Source of the DNA: Brevibacillus_F sp035644815
Lineage (GTDB): Bacteria > Bacillota > Bacilli > Brevibacillales > Brevibacillaceae
DNA length: 26,039 bases
Direction: 5' to 3'
NCBI GenBank assembly: GCA_035644815.1
Contig: DASQNU010000199.1
Span: 1-26,039, forward strand
Shown: positions 15,829 to 22,665 of the stretch, piece by piece
Layout: each line of letters opens with the position of its first letter
Position numbering within the stretch: the stretch's first letter is position 1
Notes under the pieces: generated by a model
What the model was told of the DNA's origin: nothing
Databases searched by the model: none
What the model saw: the letters and a program-made list of their open reading frames with translations, nothing else
Position numbers and translations under genes: made by a program

Positions 15829-16383
15829 ATGTCTGTAGCAGTGATTTACGGGGGAACCCGTGCAAATGGAAATACCGAGTATCTTGCTGAGCAAGCGGTA
15901 AAAGGGTTGGAAGTGGAGCGAATTTACTTACGGGATTATACGATTTCCCCCATTGAGGACCTTCGGCATACGGAGCAGGGGTTTCACAAGATCGATGACG
16001 ATTACGATGAGGTGATCGACCGTGTTTTGGCACATGACATCATTATTTATGCCACCCCCATTTATTGGTACGGCATGTCGGGACTGATGAAGAACTTTAT
16101 CGATCGCTGGTCTCAGACATTGCGAGATGAAAAGCGGCCTCACTTTCGAGAAAAGATGGCAGCCAAAACTGCCTACGTGATTGCGGTAGGCGGGGATGAT
16201 CCGTTTCTGAAAGGCTTGCCTCTGGTGCAACAGTTTCAGCATATTTTTGGTTTCTTTGGGACGCGATATGGCGGATATATCTTAGGCGAAGGTAACCGTC
16301 CAGGGGATATCAAGAAAGATCAGGAAGCATTGCTTTTGGCGGAGCAGTTGCGGGAGAAACTGAGTTATATCCATGACAAGTAA
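15829..16383 (+). CDS. NAD(P)H-dependent FMN reductase / flavodoxin-fold oxidoreductase
   Basis: This is a flavodoxin-fold protein of 184 residues. The N-terminal loop IYGGTRANGNTEYLAEQAVKG binds the FMN phosphate. Around residue 72 the stretch IIYATPIYWYGMSGLMKNFIDRW is the second flavin loop, a hallmark of the NADPH-dependent FMN reductase / iron-sulfur flavoprotein-like family. No additional cysteine cluster is present, so it is not an iron-sulfur flavoprotein. It may act as a quinone, azo or nitro reductase or supply reduced flavin. The start ATG follows AAAAGGAG. It is a single-gene unit with its own promoter and terminator. Confidence 0.87.
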   Translation: MSVAVIYGGTRANGNTEYLAEQAVKGLEVERIYLRDYTISPIEDLRHTEQGFHKIDDDYDEVIDRVLAHDIIIYATPIYWYGMSGLMKNFIDRWSQTLRDEKRPHFREKMAAKTAYVIAVGGDDPFLKGLPLVQQFQHIFGFFGTRYGGYILGEGNRPGDIKKDQEALLLAEQLREKLSYIHDK

Positions 16384-16405
16384 GATTGTCATCTTGTTTA
16401 GGTAA

Positions 16406-16447
16406 AAGCAGCCCATTGGTCAAAATCAATGGGCTGCTTGATTTTTC
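16406..16447 (+). terminator. Terminator of the FMN reductase gene
   Basis: AAGCAGCCCATTG and CAATGGGCTGCTT are perfect 13-base arms followed by GATTTTTC. With the A-rich left flank it may work on the minus strand too, but the minus-strand VWA gene ends upstream of it at 16492, so it could serve both. Confidence 0.87.
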
Positions 16448-16491
16448 GTGTTCGGAGAAAGAAACGCTCTTTCCTTAACAGTTAGTAACTA

Positions 16492-17979
16492 TTAAAACGA
16501 ATACCGGATCGGCTTCGATCGAATCGGTTTAACCCGAAGATTCGGCACCCGTAAGCCAGGGACTCGCAGCGCAATCTTTCCAGATTTCTGGTCCAGTTTG
16601 CTTCCATTTTTCATCCACTGGCTTTCTACTTCAGAGGAAGCGTCAATCCACTCACTATCCATTTCATGACCGAGTGTGACCCAACGATCGTCCGCATAGT
16701 CGCTTAGTTCGTACCAGCGGTCGTCGATCCACGTGACGAGCTTCGATCGTATGCTCTTTTCCACTATCTTCTTTTCACCTAAATATTTTACGGCGGCCAG
16801 CAGACGGTCATATTCGACTTCTACCTTTTCCAACATTGCCTTTCGTGTTTCGACGAGCTTCTTTTCATCCTCTTCATACTCTTTCCATACATCATCTAAA
16901 GCTTTTTGCGTCCAGTTGCTGTTTTCTTTGTAAAGATCGTTGAGATACTGCTCAAAGACTTTCTCCAGAGCCTGTTTATCCTTGACCGTCGTATAAGTGC
17001 CGCCGCCGGCTTCGGCAACCGCCTTCAGCTGGCGTTGGGCCTCATCATCGACATCAAAGCCAATGAGATTGATCACGGTCTTCGTCTCGGACTGGTGGAG
17101 GGATCTCGCCACTTCTACGGGATTTCCACCGCATGTTTCGATTCCATCTGTCACAAGATAAATCACATTTTCCATCCCATCCTTATGGGCTGCTTGCAGG
17201 TCTTGTCTGGCTGCTTGCAAAGCATTGGCAATGCCTGTCCAACCTTTCGGGCCGAACTGCTGCAGCGAGCTCTGAAAGCGCCCGGCATCATACCCGCTTA
17301 ACGGATAGATCAAATCCGTCTGGGTGCAGGAGAGTGGTTTATCCTTATCCGAACCTGAACCTTTATGCCCAAACACGCGCAAGCCTACATTTGCGTGGGC
17401 AGGCAGGCTGCCAAGAAAGCTTTGAATGGATTGCTTGGCCAAGTCCATCTTGACGCCGCCGCTCACTTTTTGCGCCATGCTGCCGCTGGCATCGAGTACG
17501 ACCTCTACGTTCACCTTTGGCTCTGATGGCTTGGCAGCTGCTGGATCACCGGGATTGATGGCAAGCAGCGCTTGTCGGTAATCGATTTTTTCGAGTTCTT
17601 CAAAGATGCTTTTTTCTTCAACGTAATTTTCACCAACGATTTGCAAAATGCTTGCGTATACTTCTTCGCTGGACAATTCCTTGCTAATCTTATCCAGCTC
17701 GGCTTTTACGGCTGATTCCTCATATTTCGAGCCTGCATATGGTCCAGCTTTTTCTTCATACGCCAAAATCTCCTCCAGTGTGAGCGGAGGTGCAGGCAGT
17801 TTTGCGGTCGCTACTTCTAGGGATGTTGAGGTTGTTTCCGTGGTTGATTCGGTAGCTTGTGGAGAGGCAGCAGGCTGGGATGTATCCGGCATGGACGCCG
17901 GTGTGCTTTCACTGCAGCCGACAGCAGTCAGGAGTAGGGGGATTGCAAGGAAAAGGGAAAGCCATTTGTTTGTACGCAT
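16492..17979 (-). CDS. VWA-domain lipoprotein with Trp-repeat C-terminal region
   Basis: This is a predicted surface lipoprotein of 495 residues. A hydrophobic signal ends in the lipobox TAVGC (Cys22). A Ser/Thr/Pro-rich linker (24-60) follows, then a helical segment (65-140). The von Willebrand A domain (about 155-345) has the metal-binding DASGS at 163-167, a later WTG threonine and VTDGIE, so the MIDAS metal site looks intact. After it comes a charged, probably coiled-coil region (350-415), then tryptophans at exactly 11-residue spacing (422, 433, 444, 455), and a basic tail with LRVP repeats. The ATG at 17979 follows ATGGAGGAATTCGATTC. No neighbour explains its role; adhesion or envelope assembly is a guess. 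Confidence 0.82.
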   Translation of the reverse strand: MRTNKWLSLFLAIPLLLTAVGCSESTPASMPDTSQPAASPQATESTTETTSTSLEVATAKLPAPPLTLEEILAYEEKAGPYAGSKYEESAVKAELDKISKELSSEEVYASILQIVGENYVEEKSIFEELEKIDYRQALLAINPGDPAAAKPSEPKVNVEVVLDASGSMAQKVSGGVKMDLAKQSIQSFLGSLPAHANVGLRVFGHKGSGSDKDKPLSCTQTDLIYPLSGYDAGRFQSSLQQFGPKGWTGIANALQAARQDLQAAHKDGMENVIYLVTDGIETCGGNPVEVARSLHQSETKTVINLIGFDVDDEAQRQLKAVAEAGGGTYTTVKDKQALEKVFEQYLNDLYKENSNWTQKALDDVWKEYEEDEKKLVETRKAMLEKVEVEYDRLLAAVKYLGEKKIVEKSIRSKLVTWIDDRWYELSDYADDRWVTLGHEMDSEWIDASSEVESQWMKNGSKLDQKSGKIALRVPGLRVPNLRVKPIRSKPIRYSF

Positions 17980-18003
17980 GAATCGAATTCCTCCATCAAT
18001 CAA

Positions 18004-18172
18004 TCTTTCCCTCTAACTATAGCCATACAGGACACGGAAAGTAATGATGAATTTGGAATTATTTTGAAGACAAAGACATAGGAGAATTTACCCAATTATA
18101 TAACCATGAAAAGAAAAAAACGTCCTGGAATCATCCTCACGACCCCAGAGACAGCTTTCTGTTGCGACTCTT
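18004..18172. other. Intergenic region upstream of the VWA gene
   Basis: About 170 bases between the truncated haemoglobin stop and the VWA gene. On the minus strand there are TATAAT and TATAGT hexamers without clear -35 partners. A T7 run on the minus strand near 18114-18121 follows weak self-pairing and may end the haemoglobin transcript. No gene is visible. Confidence 0.35.
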
Positions 18173-18538
18173 TTACTTGTATAAAATATCATCTTTCAAT
18201 GTCGCGATCTTGGCAAGCGCGGTGTTTATATCCGCTTGTTCAATATGATGACGGCGAAGCGCTTCGGTTAAATGATCGACAATCGCCTGAAAGTGATTTT
18301 CCTGCAAATTCATGCCTGTATGTACTTTGGCCATAGATCCGCCTGTATATTGATTTGGGCCGCCTAAAGCAAAGCTGATAAATTTGGTTTGGTGCTTCCG
18401 TTGCTTTTCCATATCGGTGTTGGCGAAGAAATGATTAACAGTAGGGTCAGCAAGAACAAGATCGTAAAAGGTGTCGACGACTTTGCCGATGGCCTCTTCG
18501 CCACCCAATTTTTCGTAAAGAGATGTTTGAGTTGGCAT
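18173..18538 (-). CDS. Group I truncated haemoglobin
   Basis: This is a small haem protein of 121 residues, the normal length of a truncated (2-on-2) haemoglobin. It starts SLYEKLGGEEAIGKVVDTFY, the family entry motif. Tyr25 takes the B10 ligand-stabilising position. KVHTGMNLQENHF supplies the proximal F8 histidine (His73) in the group I (trHbN) arrangement. Such proteins bind O2 or NO, and trHbN oxidises NO to nitrate. It is the last gene of a three-gene minus-strand operon whose promoter carries a well-placed Fnr site, which fits NO defence during nitrate respiration. Start ATG after AAAGGA. Confidence 0.9.
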   Translation of the reverse strand: MPTQTSLYEKLGGEEAIGKVVDTFYDLVLADPTVNHFFANTDMEKQRKHQTKFISFALGGPNQYTGGSMAKVHTGMNLQENHFQAIVDHLTEALRRHHIEQADINTALAKIATLKDDILYK

Positions 18539-18586
18539 GATAAAATGTCCTTTCCCAGTTCGGTGTTGTCGGTGTCAAAAAACGAG

Positions 18587-18820
18587 TCATTGCATGCGTT
18601 TGATTTCATCCAGTAGCTGCTGCGTTCGCTTGGCATTCCCTTCCGCAAAATTTTGCAGACGGATTTTCAACTCTTCATTGTCATGGATTCGATCGGCTGT
18701 GATCAGATAGGTGCGCATCAAATCATTTTCAATGGATAGCGATGTTTTCAATGTTTCAAGCAAGGCGGTCGGATCCATGATGCGCTGTGGATCAGAATCA
18801 TGATCGAATGGATGGCTCAC
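18587..18820 (-). CDS. Small helical protein of unknown function
   Basis: The product has 77 residues, almost entirely helix-forming and charged, with no signal or membrane segment. I do not recognise the family. The pattern ALLETLKTSLSIENDLMRTY and the following NAKRTQQLLDEIKRM resembles half of a ferritin-like four-helix bundle (spaced Glu and His-Asp), but the metal ligands are not complete. The start is GTG, supported by GGGAGG seven bases upstream. It lies 48 bases before the truncated haemoglobin gene in a probable Fnr-controlled operon, so a role in oxygen limitation, haem or NO metabolism is possible (inference). Confidence 0.72.
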   Translation of the reverse strand: MSHPFDHDSDPQRIMDPTALLETLKTSLSIENDLMRTYLITADRIHDNEELKIRLQNFAEGNAKRTQQLLDEIKRMQ

Positions 18821-18868
18821 GCTGCTCCCTCCCTTTACTGATAGGAGTGTGCCACTACAGGAAAGGCA

Positions 18869-19102
18869 TTATGCAAAGAGTGGATCTGCTGCTTGCAGTT
18901 CCATGCTGCGGAATTTGATGACTTCAATCGCAAGCTGGTGAATCGCTTTTTGCGGATCGGAAATGTCGATGACGATCTCCTTTTTGCATTCGTTTTTTAC
19001 GCTGTACAGAGTCGCATTGGCAACAGAATCGTGTATGGTTAACCCTTTATAAAAGGGGTATTCGCATTGATAAAAAAGATCTTTCACTTCAGAAAGGGTC
19101 AT
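18869..19102 (-). CDS. Small conserved-looking protein of unknown function, first gene of the haemoglobin operon
   Basis: The product has 77 residues, soluble, mixed strand and helix, with two cysteines (in FYQCEYPFYKG and KNECKKEIVID). I do not recognise the family. The ATG at 19102 is chosen because GGAG lies nine bases before it; an in-frame ATG at 19117 lacks a ribosome binding site. It is the first gene after a promoter with a perfect Fnr palindrome, followed by the helical protein and the truncated haemoglobin. Codon use resembles its neighbours. Confidence 0.7.
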   Translation of the reverse strand: MTLSEVKDLFYQCEYPFYKGLTIHDSVANATLYSVKNECKKEIVIDISDPQKAIHQLAIEVIKFRSMELQAADPLFA

Positions 19103-19133
19103 GTGGATCCACTCCATCTAAGAAGATAAGTAA

Positions 19134-19176
19134 ATGATAACAAGATCGTATCGGAATTTCTGTGATCAAGATCACA
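19134..19176 (-). promoter_or_regulatory. Fnr-dependent class II promoter of the haemoglobin operon
   Basis: TGTGATCAAGATCACA (19161-19176) is a perfect palindrome and a perfect TGTGA-N6-TCACA Fnr box. On the minus strand TATCAT (19139-19134) is a 5/6 match to the -10. The box centre is exactly 41.5 bases before the inferred start (19127), the class II activator position used by Bacillus Fnr. Confidence 0.78.
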
Positions 19177-19205
19177 CTTTCCTTTGTCACTCAAATAACC
19201 GGGAT

Positions 19206-19249
19206 AGTGACCAACCTCACAACGGAAGGGCGAGGTGTTCGGATAGACT
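19206..19249 (+). promoter_or_regulatory. Possible Fnr site and promoter for fnr itself
   Basis: AGTGA-N6-TCACA (19206-19221) matches the Fnr box at 9 of 10 positions. TAGACT (19244-19249) is a 4/6 -10, giving a centre-to-start distance of 42.5, one base off the ideal. It suggests weak autoactivation of fnr; uncertain. Confidence 0.45.
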
Positions 19250-19289
19250 GAACTTATCGCTTGAAAGCGCAGAAAAGAGGGGAGAAACA

Positions 19290-20015
19290 ATGGGCGCGAT
19301 CAGACAGCAGAGCTATCAAAAACCGGGAAATCCAAACAGCTGGATCTTTACTCCGGAGCAACTGATGGTACTGGAAAGCAAGATGACCTTCCGGAAAATG
19401 GCGAAGGGCTCGTTTCTGTTTCACGAAGGGGATCGGGCGGAGTATCTGTACTACATCGTGACTGGCAAGGTGAAAGTCATGAAGCCGAATGAAGATGGGT
19501 GCCTCGTGGTCCTGCATTTGCTGGGAAGCGGAGATCTGTATGGGGAACTGAATGAATGGGGCCGGGTAAGCCACGGCTTTGCGGCAGAGGTCACTCATGA
19601 CGGGATGGTGGGCATGATCCGGCAGAAGGATTTGTTTGCCTTGTTGCAGGAGCATCATGAACTGGCTGTTCGCTTTTTAAACTGGGCAGGGCTCGTCAAC
19701 CGGATTACTCAATTCAAGCTGCGCGACCTTTTTCTATATGGAAAGCTGGGGGCGCTGTGCTCTGTGTTAATCCGGCTATCGCGCACGGTAGGACAACCAG
19801 CAGGTGATGGCATGCGGATTGCCCATAAATATACCAACACGGATCTTGCTCAGTTGATTGGTTCCACCCGGGAAGGAGTCAATCGTATGCTGAGCAAGTT
19901 GAAGCGGGCAAAAGTCATCACAATCGAGCAAGGCTACATTACCATCCGAGATATCGACTTCTTAAAGGAAAGTTGCCAATGCCGGAATTGTCCCAATGAA
20001 GTATGCCGATTATAG
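19290..20015 (+). CDS. fnr: Fnr-type oxygen-sensing transcriptional regulator (CRP/FNR family)
   Basis: This global anaerobic regulator has 241 residues. An N-terminal cyclic-nucleotide-binding-like beta barrel (about 30-125) has the turn EGDRAEYLYYIVTGKVKV. It is followed by the dimer helix and a winged HTH (about 182-210, NTDLAQLIGSTREGVNRML). The C-terminus holds the cluster CQCRNCPNEVC. Cys231, Cys234 and Cys239 have the C-x2-C-x4-C spacing of the [4Fe-4S] ligands of B. subtilis Fnr, and Asp146 lies near the position of its fourth ligand Asp. The ATG follows GAGGGGAGAAAC. Well-formed Fnr boxes flank the gene and precede narK, which supports the assignment. The frame is open further upstream, but no start there has a ribosome binding site. 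Confidence 0.93.
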   Translation: MGAIRQQSYQKPGNPNSWIFTPEQLMVLESKMTFRKMAKGSFLFHEGDRAEYLYYIVTGKVKVMKPNEDGCLVVLHLLGSGDLYGELNEWGRVSHGFAAEVTHDGMVGMIRQKDLFALLQEHHELAVRFLNWAGLVNRITQFKLRDLFLYGKLGALCSVLIRLSRTVGQPAGDGMRIAHKYTNTDLAQLIGSTREGVNRMLSKLKRAKVITIEQGYITIRDIDFLKESCQCRNCPNEVCRL

Positions 20016-20023
20016 CGACCAGG

Positions 20024-20066
20024 TGTGAGATTAGTCACTCCTTTTCTTTCCGGACCGTCCGATAAT
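20024..20066 (+). promoter_or_regulatory. Fnr-dependent class II promoter of the hibernation factor gene
   Basis: TGTGA-N6-TCACT (20024-20039) lies exactly 41.5 bases (centre) before the start predicted from GATAAT (20061-20066, 5/6 match). The predicted start is near 20073, 43 bases before the ATG. Confidence 0.72.
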
Positions 20067-20115
20067 GAGGACAGGGAGCACAGTGACTCCCAGCAGAGGG
20101 AAAGGGGTTTTTCAC

Positions 20116-20647
20116 ATGAGATGCAACATTCATGGTGACCACATGACAATTACACCTGCATTAAAAGAGTACGTGGAAAACAAGGTAGGGCGTCTCGATA
20201 AATTTGATCTGCTTTCCGATGCGGATGATTGCCGGGTGACGCTGCGTGTAACAAAAAAAACATACGGTGGAAGTGACCATCCCGGCAGGAAACACCATGT
20301 TTCGGGCGGAGGAATCTTCGGAAGATATGTATGCTTCCGTGGACTTGGTCACCGATAAATTAAACCGGATGATTCGCAAATATAAAGACCGCCTGGAAAG
20401 CCAAAATCGCAAAGCAACAGCACAGCCGTTTGAGACAACTCCCGTGCGTGAAGAAGAGGAGTCTGTACAACTTGTCCGGATCAAGAAGTTTGAGTATAAG
20501 CCAATGGATGTCGAAGAAGCGATCATGCAGATGGATCTGATCGGACATACGTTTTTTATCTTTACCAACGCGGAAAACGGCCAAGTCAATGTGGTGTACA
20601 AGCGAAATGATGGCGGTTACGGACTGATTGAGCAAAGGGTTCGGTAA
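20116..20647 (+). pseudogene. hpf: Long-form ribosome hibernation promoting factor, frameshifted at an A8 run
   Basis: The two halves lie in different frames. The first (from ATG 20116, after AAAGGGG) encodes MRCNIHGDHMTITPALKEYV through RVTKK, the start of the HPF/RaiA N-terminal domain. The rest (EVTIPAGNTMFRAEES, then a linker and the C-terminal dimerisation domain FEYKPMDVEEAIMQMDLIGH through NDGGYGLIEQ) is one frame over. The break is at eight A (20253-20260). Seven A would give an unbroken 176-residue protein reading VTKKHTVEVTIP, as in intact homologues. As written, translation ends early at 20358. Long HPF dimerises ribosomes into inactive 100S particles. Either this is a sequencing error in a homopolymer, a true mutation, or the product needs slippage. 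It has an Fnr-type promoter and a terminator. Confidence 0.8.
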
Positions 20648-20661
20648 TGCTAGATGTCGAT

Positions 20662-20689
20662 AAGCGAAGGAAATGTCCTTCGCTTTTTC
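20662..20689 (+). terminator. Terminator of the hibernation factor gene
   Basis: AGCGAAGGA and TCCTTCGCT are perfect 9-base arms with a 4-base loop, followed by TTTTCT. Confidence 0.87.
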
Positions 20690-20763
20690 TATGTAAATAA
20701 ACAAAAGATGTACGGATCTTTTAAAAATTATCCTTAAATACCTGAAGAAAATGAGGGGGATAT

Positions 20764-20806
20764 TGTGAGAATAATCACAACTAAAAGCACTGCTGGCAAG
20801 TAAGAT
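20764..20806 (+). promoter_or_regulatory. Fnr-dependent class II promoter of narK
   Basis: TGTGA-N6-TCACA (20764-20779, extended to TTGTGA/TCACAA) is centred exactly 41.5 bases before the start predicted from TAAGAT (20801-20806, 4/6 match). This would give an untranslated leader of about 228 bases before narK. Confidence 0.72.
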
Positions 20807-20937
20807 TAAGACATGAAACACCACTTGCTGCTCATTAACGGACTTCATAACAATCATACGGGACGATAAATGGTTTGGTGGGGGTTTCACGCAAAGGGGA
20901 GCATACCCGGTGCGAGGTGCACGAATGGTTCAGGTTA

Positions 20938-20953
20938 TGTGATTTTATTCACA
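20938..20953 (+). promoter_or_regulatory. Second Fnr box upstream of narK
   Basis: TGTGA-N6-TCACA is a perfect box, but no -10 stands at the class II distance (20975-20980 reads CGCTTT). CACAAT (20991-20996) would place the box about 58 bases before a start. The rest of the 20690-21040 gap holds no credible gene. Confidence 0.55.
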
Positions 20954-21040
20954 AATCTGCTGTTCTAAGAATTGCGCTTTGTACAAGAGTCACAATGCTG
21001 AAAATGCGTACGAAAGCATGAAGAAAGGTTGGGGAAGATA

Positions 21041-22354
21041 ATGGCAAGAATTACACAGTGGGATCCGGAAAATGAACAATTCTGGAAGCGGGAAGGGAAG
21101 CGCCATGCTACGCGAAACCTATGGATATCCGTTCCATCGCTCATGCTGGCTTTTATCGTCTGGCAAATCTGGTCTGTTGTAGCGGTGCGGTTGAATGATA
21201 TCGGGTTTTCCTTCACAGAGGAGCAGCTGTTCACCTTGGCAGCGGTTCCGGGATTGGTAGGGGCTACGCTTCGCTTCTTTTACACGTTTGCGGTGGGCAA
21301 GTTCGGGGGGAAAAACTGGACCGTTATCTCGACGGCGGTACTGGCTGTCCCCGCGCTCGGAATTGGGTTTGCGGTGCAAGATCCAACGACTCCGTATTCC
21401 GTGATGCTGCTTCTGGCGGCGCTCTGCGGTCTAGGTGGAGGGAACTTCTCCTCGTCTTTGGCGAACATCAGCTTCTTTTATCCGAAAAAGGAAAAAGGAA
21501 CCGCGCTTGGCATTAACGGTGGTCTTGGTAACATGGGTGTGTCTGTTGTCCAATTCGTCACTCCGTTGATCGTTACCACCGGTACATTCGCTTTCATTGG
21601 CGGCGATGGGCAGCTGCTGAAAAACGGTCAGGAGCTTTGGCTGCAAAACGCTGCATTCATCTGGGTTCTACCTGTATTGATCATGACGGTCATTGCTTAC
21701 TTCGGCATGGATAATCTGCCGGGCACAAAGCAATCCGTAGCGGAACAATTCGTGATTGTAAAACGCAAGCATACGTGGATTATGACGTGGTTGTATGTAG
21801 CTACATTCGGTTCCTTCATCGGCTACTCGGCAGCGTTCCCGTTGTTGCTCAAATCGCAATTCCCAGAACATGTATCGTTAGCTTTCCTGGGCGCTTTTGT
21901 CGCAGCGGCAGCCCGTCCGGTAGGCGGATGGATCTCTGACAAATTCGGCGGTGCCCGCGTGACAAGCGTCGTACTCTTCATTATGGGACTGGGAGCCTTC
22001 TCTGTTATCTATTTCATCAATCAGCATGATTTTGCGGGATTCTTAACAGCTTTCCTGGTACTGTTTTTGGCAGCAGGGATCGGCTCGGGCTCAACCTTCC
22101 AGATGATCCCATATATTTTCCCGCCAAAAGAAGCGGCACCGGTGCTCGGTTTTACAGCAGCCTTCGCCGCGTATGGCTCCTTCTTCATCCCGAAACTATT
22201 CGGGTGGTCGGTGAAAGCGACAGGGACTCCTATCAGCGCATTTTACTTCTTTATCGCTTTCTACTTCGTTTCGATCCTGCTGAACTGGTACTACTACCAA
22301 AGCAAAAAAGCAGAGCACACGAGCTTTGTTATGGCAAAGGAAACCAATGCATAA
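21041..22354 (+). CDS. narK: Nitrate/nitrite transporter (MFS, NNP family)
   Basis: This is an inner-membrane transporter of 437 residues with about 12 membrane segments. The nitrate/nitrite porter signature is visible twice: GGGNFSSSLANISFFYPKKE and GINGGLGNMGVSVVQ near residue 130-170, and the second-half counterpart GIGSGSTFQMIPYIFPPKEA near 350. It imports nitrate for respiration and/or exports nitrite. The ATG at 21041 follows GGGGAAGATA; a TTG at 21029 in frame is an alternative that adds four residues. Two Fnr boxes precede it. No nitrate reductase gene is in the window. Confidence 0.93.
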   Translation: MARITQWDPENEQFWKREGKRHATRNLWISVPSLMLAFIVWQIWSVVAVRLNDIGFSFTEEQLFTLAAVPGLVGATLRFFYTFAVGKFGGKNWTVISTAVLAVPALGIGFAVQDPTTPYSVMLLLAALCGLGGGNFSSSLANISFFYPKKEKGTALGINGGLGNMGVSVVQFVTPLIVTTGTFAFIGGDGQLLKNGQELWLQNAAFIWVLPVLIMTVIAYFGMDNLPGTKQSVAEQFVIVKRKHTWIMTWLYVATFGSFIGYSAAFPLLLKSQFPEHVSLAFLGAFVAAAARPVGGWISDKFGGARVTSVVLFIMGLGAFSVIYFINQHDFAGFLTAFLVLFLAAGIGSGSTFQMIPYIFPPKEAAPVLGFTAAFAAYGSFFIPKLFGWSVKATGTPISAFYFFIAFYFVSILLNWYYYQSKKAEHTSFVMAKETNA

Positions 22355-22370
22355 TGCGTGATCGAACCGA

Positions 22371-22412
22371 AAAAAGCGGAATGGGATCTCTCCATTCCGC
22401 TTTTTATCATTT
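22371..22412 (+). terminator. Terminator of narK
   Basis: AAAAGCGGAATGG and CCATTCCGCTTTT form a long perfect stem with a 7-base loop, continuing into TTATC and an eight-T run. Confidence 0.88.
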
Positions 22413-22429
22413 TTTTTGAACCTTGCAAG

Positions 22430-22560
22430 CTAGGGGAGTGCTGCAAGGCGATGCGCCAGCCATCCGGGCCTTCGATGGTGATCCGATCGGTTGCTTCCAT
22501 TCGATCGGGGAGTGTTGGCGCACACCATTGTCCATCAGTTGTAGGACTACACTCCGTCCA
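22430..22560 (-). pseudogene. Probable C-terminal remnant of a VOC/glyoxalase-like protein
   Basis: On the minus strand one frame reads WCAPTLPDRMEATDRIT and then IEGPDGWRIALQ, which strongly resembles the end of a VOC-family (glyoxalase/dioxygenase fold) protein, where xxPDGxxxxL is the closing motif. There is no N-terminal part: the frame meets a stop at 22582-22584. The downstream end runs on through the narK terminator into narK antisense, so the original stop is lost too. It lies in the 311-base gap between narK and the WYL regulator. An intact VOC gene lies nearby at 23703 but differs in sequence. Confidence 0.42.
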
Positions 22561-22582
22561 TAGTCTTGGGATTATCGGTCTT

Positions 22583-22623
22583 CAAAAAATTGGCAACCGA
22601 TGTATAATGGTCGATATACCATT
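22583..22623 (+). promoter_or_regulatory. Promoter and candidate operator of the second WYL regulator
   Basis: TTCAAA-like -35 (near 22581-22586), a spacer of about 16 bases and TATAAT (22603-22608). AATGGT/ACCATT, perfect 6-base arms with a 6-base centre (22606-22623), covers the -10 end and start point, a typical autorepressor position. Confidence 0.55.
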
Positions 22624-22665
22624 TTCGTACAGAAGCAAAGATGTGCAAGAGGGGATAAGATAGGC

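Noticed and set aside
15542..16033. N-terminal extension of the GNAT gene
   Set aside because: It would overlap the divergent FMN reductase gene and shows no homology; the canonical GNAT start with a ribosome binding site is at 15541.
19134..19289. 52-codon extension of Fnr
   Set aside because: It would place the Fnr boxes inside the coding region and has no ribosome binding site; the start at 19290 gives the normal Fnr length.
20240..20275. Programmed -1 ribosomal frameshift at A8 in hpf
   Set aside because: The required change is equivalent to skipping one base (+1), so a classical -1 slippery heptamer cannot restore the frame.
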